64,000 bases of DNA from Eucommia ulmoides (Eukaryota > Streptophyta > Magnoliopsida > Garryales > Eucommiaceae), in the NCBI GenBank assembly GCA_016647705.1, contig JAENRU010000488.1, forward strand, positions 1,093,501-1,157,500. Reading direction: 5' to 3'. How positions within the stretch are numbered: position 1 is the stretch's first letter; each line of letters opens with the position of its first letter. Both the position numbers and the translations under genes were made by a program. Positions 57,491-64,000 of this stretch are shown in pieces. The notes under the pieces are model-generated. The model did no database searches, was not told the origin of the DNA, and saw nothing but the letters and a program-made list of their open reading frames with translations.

Positions 57491-60400
57491 GAGAAGTCTT
57501 TTTTAGAGAAGGAGAAATTTTTGAGAGAAATCTTGTTAGAGGATTTGGAGAGAGAGTTTAGAGAGGCAATTTTTCTGTAACTTTTCTTTCTCTTTTTCTT
57601 TTTATTTTCTTTTTCTTTATTTTTTCATCAAATCTTGAGTAATTTGGGAGGGAGATCGCTCCCCTCAATATTTTGATAAAATAAAAATAAGTCGTTATTA
57701 TACCGAAATTTTGGTTTGTAATTTTTTTTTAAACTCGTGAAAACTATAATGTATTGTAAAAACGAGGTGAAAATCTCTCTGCCTTCTACTTGAGCGGTTT
57801 AGGTTTATAAAAGAGATCGCTCCCCTCAATATGTAAATTAATGGGCCTAAAATTGGATAAAACTTAGAAGGACGTTCCACTGGAACACTTAAAAACCGGT
57901 TTACTTTTTTGCATTTATTTTCCTGTTCTGCGGCCTTACCATGCTTTTATTTTTTTGTATTTATTTCCTGCTCTTTGCCTTTTTGCGCTTTATTTTTGGT
58001 TTGATTTGTTTTTTTTTTGTTCTGCGCTTTTATTTTCCTGTTCTGTGCCTTTTCGCTCTTTTATTTCTATGTACTATTATTGTGTTTTTATAAATATTTA
58101 CTTCTCTCACATAAGAAAATAAAAATAAATAAATTGATCTTTATTGTTCTAAAAGAATAAAAATAAAATCCAAAAAAATGAAAAAAATTTGCAAAAAAAA
58201 ATAAAATAAAATAAAAAAATGTCTTAACTTAAAATTCGAGACATTAAAACCCCCCTGGGAGGTCATCCTTATTAAATTATCGGTATTTTATAAACGATCA
58301 TACCGAGGGGACATTTCAAAAAAATTTATTTTAATTCATGAAAATTAAAAAAAAAAAAAAAAAAAGGGTTAATTACACTTTACCCCCTGTGGTTTAACTC
58401 ATTTGCACTTTACCCCCTTGTAGTTCAAACGTCGTCATTTACCCCCCTGTGGTTCAAACGTCGCCATTTACCCCCTGTGGTTTGCGGACCTAAGTGCAAA
58501 GCTAACTCCATAGACGGGAAATGTCGATTTTGCCCTTCTATAATTATTCACAATTATTAGGGTGTAAAGTGCAATTAACCCAAAGGCTTTTATAATGTGA
58601 TGGAGCGCTCTCTCTCTCTCTCTCGTCTGCCTCGCTCACTTTTCTCTCTACCGTCGCCGACCTCGCCACTTCGTTGTCGTCCCCAACGACGACTTTTGTC
58701 TTTTCCAAAATCGAAGTTGTCACTCTTCTTCCACCCATTTTTCAACCTTCGATGGTGATGACTATGTGAGTGAATCAGCCCCAGATTTGGTCACCTCCCA
58801 TCGACACCACCTCCGCCGCCGCCATCGCCATCGCCATCGCCTCTCATCGACACTACCGCCATCGCCAGACCATCTGCTTCTCTCTTAGCTCAGCCTTCGA
58901 TCGATCGCTCCACTTTGCTCAGCCTTCGATCGATCGCTCCATCCTCCACGCATCAATTCCTTGCCAGATCTACACGGTGTACGGCTTCAATGGTAAGATT
59001 TGATTTTTTTTTTCTAGATTAATTTTTGTTTTATATTTTCCCTTCCTTTAGGGAATGCCTTTTTTTTTTTTTTTGAGTGTGTGTGTGTGTGTTTCTAGTT
59101 TTTGAATCTGTTTTTGTTTGTGTTTGTTTTTCTGTTTTTGTTTTTGGTTTCTGCTTCTGTTTCTAGTTTAATTCATCACTAGAAGCTTCCCTTAATAATG
59201 TCCTTGCTTCAATTATTTGTTGTCATGGGTTGCATTTCCTTTATCGAAAATTTCTTTATTGCCTACTCTACTGTTACTAATTCTCGCCCACAAATGTTCA
59301 AAATCAAACCCTAAAATCAACCAGCTTCTCATGGTATGTAATAATTAGTTCGATTCGAATCATGCTCCTTTGTATTCCATGTGTTGCGCTGTGATTTTTT
59401 TTTTTTTTGTAATTTTTTGGAGAATTATTCGGGATTTCTGAATGGAATCTCATCTCACTGTGCTTCAGTGAGATCGTAAGGTCAGCTATTTCAAGGATAA
59501 ATTTGGGAGATAAGCAAAGAACGTCCTCCTGAGCCTCTCGACTTCTTTATTTGGATTGTCGAGGTACTCTTCGCCTATTTTTTTCATTACTTTTGGCATC
59601 TCAGATTGATGAATTGTTTGGCGGTGGCATTCATTTGGAGGTCCCAATCGGAGTCTTTATCTTCGGCGAAAAATATGAAGGTTTTGGCCTAGAAAGCGGT
59701 TGCGAATTTCTGGAACATATTAAAATTGAAGGCTATGGCGGTGAAGGATGAAGGAGGAGAGAGAAAGTAGAGAGAGAAATCAAGTGAGTTAGTGAGAGCT
59801 TCCGTTAAGGAAGAGAGAAAAAAAAAATTGTTTTTGGATTTGTTTCTTGTTAAAAAAATTGTTGTTGAATTTGTTTGTTGATTTATTTTGAAATTAATTG
59901 TTATTTGATTTTTTTTTTTTGGGGGGGGGGGGGGGGGGGGAATTTGTATGTTTCATTTCTAATGAATACCCATAAGAGACCAACAAGAGAGAGATGACTT
60001 GTAGAGGAGTTTCATATAAAAGAGATGATGAATAGGTTCCTAAAATACACATTTTACCCTTAAATTTTAGATAAAAATCAAATGTGAGATACTCAATGTG
60101 TCAAAATTCAATTTTTAAAAATGCATTTAGTGTTAAAAATGGATTTTTAATAAATAAGTGATATTAATTAAAAGGCACAAAAATCAATAAATACTTGAAT
60201 TAAAGGCACGGAAAATATTTTTAATTTCAAATTTTAAAAATATTTCAATTGAATTTACTATTTCCAATTGACTTCAATTCAATAGAAAATATTTTTAATT
60301 TCAATTTTTAAAAATATTTCAATTGGATTTAGTTCAATTGAAATATTTTTACTTGTTGCTATATTTGTAGTATCATTTTTCTGAACGACTTTCAAGTCAG

Positions 60401-61100
60401 CTATTCGACCACATTTGCATTTTTTTTTCCCGAAATCACCACCATAAATACTTGAAGAAGACATAAAAAATAAAAATATTAATTATGGATTAAAAAAAAA
60501 AAAGTGAGAATAGTTGATTTTGTGCAAAAAATGAATGAGAATAGTTGGAGTTATATAGAGAAATGTAGGGGTAAAATGGGAACAAGGATAATGCAATTTG
60601 GAAGGAAAAAGCACAAAAAACTAGTCAATTCTCGCTGCAGGGGCGTGTCGCCCAATTTCGTTAAATTTAACAGAAAATGTTAATTTTGCACTTAGGCCCA
60701 AAACCACCCGGGGGGGGGGGGGTGTAATTGGTGACGTTTGAACCACAGGGGGTAAAGTGCAAATGGGCCAAATCACAGGGGGTAAAGTGTAATTAACCCA
60801 AAAAAAAAGTTTTTTTCTTATTTTTGTTAAAAAAAAAAAAAGACAAAAAATATTTTATATGAAGAGATTTCAAAAATCAAATAAAATATTCAGATTTAAA
60901 TTTTGTTTGGATTTAATTAGATAAGGTACCATCCTCAAATGGGCGTCTTGGGGTGCCTAACACCTTTCCCGAGCGTAGCTGTCCCCCGAACCCTTTTAGA
61001 ACGAATCTCTCGTCGGACCGTGCTTTTTGGAGTCAAAATTTTACTTAAGCCATTTTTTCAAAAATCCGGTGACCTAGTACACCATTTAAATTCAATGTTA
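56998..61100 (+). repeat. 5' LTR of a Tat/Ogre-like retroelement
   Basis: The start TGTAGACATGATATTTTG is fixed by comparison with copy 1, which lacks it. The LTR includes short cgtgaatagtatc-type repeats (57,150-57,340), a 37-T run (57453-57489) and a MULE (58366-60799). The end is near the phrase aggtggcaactc at about 61100, which resembles the PBS region of Ogre/Tat elements. The preceding text (ggcgtcttggggtgcctaac) is also typical of that group from memory. Without the MULE the LTR is about 1.7 kb. Confidence 0.5.
58366..60799. mobile_element. MULE (GGGTTAATTACAC family) in the LTR
   Basis: TIRs of about 150 bp start GGGTTAATTACACTTTACCC and, inverted, the same at the right end. The flanks are nine A on each side (58357-58365 and 60800-60808), a weak TSD test in a homopolymer. 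A smaller MITE-like unit ends at 58581. The interior has CT- and GCC-rich first-exon-like DNA with a CAATG|GTAAGA donor (about 58990) and a 59-codon open block after a CTCAG acceptor (about 59605-59751, KYEGFGLESGCEFLEHIKIE). None is recognised. A 20-G run lies at 59921-59940. Confidence 0.75.
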
Positions 61101-63300
61101 GGTGGCAACTCATTTTCTGAAATTGGCTTAAGTATTTGTATGTAAAAATTGATGTTTTTAAAAATTCCCTCTCTTTAATATTTGTTTATTATAGAGGATC
61201 GAGCCTACGATATCCAAGTAAGTGCAAAAAATCTAAATACGAATGTCTTGTTTTATTTTGTAATCTCTTCATTTATTATTTTCTGTAAATAAGTATAATT
61301 TGAAGAAAATATTGGTCATCTAAAAGTGAATAAAAAAAGGAAAAAACCAAAAAATAATAAAAAATGGAAAAGAAAAAGAAAAAAAGAAAGGCTACTAAAA
61401 ATTCTCAAGACTTCCCTCCAGAATGAGATTAGTTGATCATAAATGAAATCATATTGACCCATGCACCTAAATCAAATGGTACACCTAAAATTCCTCCAAA
61501 GTCAAAATTATACTCCATCGCAATACCTTGGATCACAAACCGTAAATACCCATATTTTCATAAGCCTAATTTTTTCGCCTTGCACCGTGTGATCCCAACT
61601 TTTTCATAAACTCTTCGTGTCTTATCCTCAAAAAAGGGAGGAATTTTTCCAAACCTACCCTATGGTAAAACATTAATCGCTTCGATTATGAGCTAAAGTC
61701 AAATTCTAAGGGTACCATTTGTGAGCCTGATTTATACCCCTTGGTGTGTTGGGATTTATTTCTTGATAAAATTGGGAAAACGTCTTAAATCCACATCTCC
61801 ATCTAGTTAGCCTTCTGGATGGTACAAGATTTGCTTTGTGAACGGCTTGAAACTTTTCAATAATTGCTACCATGTTTTATGAAGGACGTCTCAAAAGTTT
61901 ATTGCTTATTTTTTTTTTTTAAATATTCCAAAATTGTCTGTTTATGATCTATGTTGAAAATGAATTTGAGCATGATAAATATGATTCCGATAATAAGAAA
62001 GATTTTAATATGAAGGAAAGTGAAGCAAGGTGATTCGTCTTAACTAGAAAATGAAAATGACTCTAAAAAATCCTATCCCTAGGCCCCAGACATCTCCCGA
62101 TATAGTTTGCAACACTCCATTAACCATTAAAAAATGCTTTTTTTGAAAGCCCAAAATTTTCAATCCTGATCAATGGGACAAGGTCAAACTAAACAGAAGA
62201 TCATTTATCTTTATCGCCTAGGAATACACGCTTCTCGATAGTCAGCAAAATTACCAAAAGGGTATTGTATTCCCTATCAATTTCAAGTTCCACTTTATTT
62301 TTCTTCTAACCCCTAGAAAATTGGTAAGACCATTGATTGAGCCCAAAAAATCATTTTCCAACTGGCAATTTGCCATAAAGTAAATCCATTACCCAAAAAA
62401 CCCTTATCCAAATTATCCTTTCAAAATCCATTCCTCAAATGACCCATCCCATGGTTAGGCAATCCATCATAAAGCAACGCCAAAACATCAAAAAAGAGTT
62501 TTCATGATCAAATATTTATCCATCCAACAGCTAGGCAATCCATCATAAAGCAAAGTCATTATCTCCAAAATCTTTTATTGTCAATAAGCTTGCCCAACAC
62601 ATAAAGATGCTAAAAAAAATAAAAAAATAAAAAATAATAAAAAGAAAAAATCAAAAAAGAAAAAGGAAAAATGGAAAACGGAAAAAAAATAAAAATAGAA
62701 GCATCTTTATTTCAATTTCTCGAAATTTCATTCTCGGAAAACTTGTTTGGATATGTTTTAGTTGAGGAGGATCATCTTGTGACACCAATTTTGGAGAAAA
62801 ATCTTGAATATTATCCACATCATATTTGTCATGCTCAAATCAAAATCAACATAGAAAATCATATCAGGAAATATTAAATATTTGGGGGGATAAACTTTGA
62901 AATTTTGTGCCTTTTTTTTGGTAATGCAGTTGCAAGAGCTGATTGAAATGCAAAACATATAGGGGTTCTAGATCCCAAATATCAAAATTAATCTCAAAAC
63001 CCAAGAAAGCCAAGCCGAATTTGTACGACAAATGTCAGAGTACAATACTCTTTTCAATCCCCTCAATGGGTCACAGACAAAATCTCATCAAATTCAAAGG
63101 GAGTGAAAGGTCCCAAATTGTAAACATAGCCTAAAAAATAAAATAAAATTGTGGTTCACTTAAAGATGACCAATATTTTTCTTCAAAAAAAATAAAATAA
63201 AATAAAAATATTTCAATGCTTGTCTATATATAATTATTACATGGGTTGATTGTCTCTTTACCATTTGATGTGCATATTCTTGAATATTTGTGTTCTGCCC
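61101..63300 (+). other. Retroelement leader, no ORF recognised
   Basis: Probably the untranslated leader of the Tat/Ogre-like element. It is A-rich with a small direct repeat (aggcaatccatcataaagca at about 62457 and 62532). No gag or pol motif is seen; they would lie beyond the window. Confidence 0.45.
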
Positions 63301-63314
63301 TAAAAGGGGCAATG

Positions 63315-63830
63315 TGTGAACTATGCTAGACCTGATCTTTGGTGTAATGCCGAGGTACATAGACAACCTAACAAGGTTCGATCATCCAGGTGCGACATTC
63401 CATCTGATTCCTCATTCACATGTGTGAACTACGCTAGACCTGATCCTTGGTGTAATGCAGAGCTACGTAAGCAACCAAACAAGGTCCGGTCATCCAAGTG
63501 CGATATTCCATCTGATTCCTCATTCACATCTGATGAACTACGCTAGATCTAATCCTCGGTGCAATGCCGAGGTACATAGGCAACCAGTTAAGGTTCGGTC
63601 ATTCAAGTGTGACATTCCAGTTGATTTCTTGTCCAGTGAACTATGCTAGACCTTATCCTCGGTGTAATGCCGAGGTATTTAGGCAACCTATCAAGGTTCG
63701 GTCATCAAAGTGAGACATTCCATAAACCTTCATTCACATCAGTGAACTACACTGAATTTGATTCTCGGTGCAATGTTAAGGTACGTAGGCAACCTATAAA
63801 GGTTCGGTCATTAAAATGTCACCCCTAGGC
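63315..63830 (+). repeat. Tandem array of about 107-bp units, 4.8 copies
   Basis: Units start gtgaactatgctagacc or variants at 63315, 63423, 63532, 63636 and 63742. Each contains gtaatgccgaggtac, aggttcggtc and cattccatctgat. Two neighbouring units are 108-109 bp and are open as NYARPD.WCNAE, then RQPNKVRSSKCDIPSDSSFT. Similar arrays are known in leaders of Ogre/Tat elements. Confidence 0.85.
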
Positions 63831-64000
63831 TGGGGTACATTATATGGATTTTTTTATTTATTATTTTCTGCATCTAGGTAGTTTTTAAGCTTGGCAGTCT
63901 CAGCCGCAGGCTGAGACACATTTTACATATGACATTTCATCTTGCATTGCTTCCCTGTGATGACTTTTAATTTTTGCATTCACCTCTCTGTGATAGCCCA
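63831..64000. other. Window end, no gene seen
   Basis: Continuation of the retroelement leader. A small inverted pair ctcagccgcaggctgag lies at about 63899-63915. Confidence 0.4.

Overview
This window is nuclear DNA from a flowering plant, most likely a eudicot. It is AT-rich and full of (AT)n microsatellites. Almost all of it is transposable elements and their debris: plant-type Helitron, CACTA, MULE, hAT-like, Harbinger-like and Ty3/gypsy elements. Only two genes look complete, both intronless germin-like proteins (GLPs) of the ABP19 auxin-binding-protein-like type. Everything was read by eye; no alignment or database search was run. The species cannot be named from this sequence.

Region by region. 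(a) 1-13.5 kb: a decayed Helitron Rep/PIF1-helicase gene on the minus strand (about 0.74-5.3 kb). On its 5' side are two adjacent tandem arrays with units of about 380 bp (5.3-7.1 kb) and about 740 bp (7.65-11.3 kb). Each unit carries an exon-like segment. (b) 13,891-23,521: a non-autonomous CACTA element with TIRs and an AAT target-site duplication (TSD). It holds a captured CCT-domain fragment. A Helitron (16,022-23,146) sits inside it with a captured CDPK-related kinase fragment, and a MULE (17,211-18,654) sits inside the Helitron. (c) 25.5-30.8 kb: segment copy 1 with GLP copy 1. (d) 30,819-37,021: a decayed minus-strand Ty3/gypsy element. (e) 37.5-41.2 kb: two truncated LTR copies head to head, one interrupted by a MULE. 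(f) 41.2-52.8 kb: repeat-rich DNA with a three-exon fragment of a kinesin-14 motor (45,764-46,501) and an hAT-like element (49,639-50,614). (g) 52.8-57.0 kb: segment copy 2 with GLP copy 2. (h) 56,998 to the window end: the 5' LTR and leader of a Tat/Ogre-like retroelement with a MULE in its LTR, ending in a tandem array of about 107 bp.

The two GLP segments are paralogous copies about 27.6 kb apart. Comparing them reveals empty sites for several insertions and so gives their relative order. The GLPs probably encode secreted, metal-binding cupins. The other gene pieces (CCT, CDPK-related kinase, kinesin-14) keep introns or splice sites but are partial; the first two are clearly carried inside transposons. 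I saw no tRNA, rRNA or CRISPR. The most unusual features are the nested CACTA/Helitron/MULE stack with host gene fragments, the two exon-bearing tandem arrays beside the Helitron gene, and a near-perfect 54-nt-arm hairpin at 38,141-38,282.
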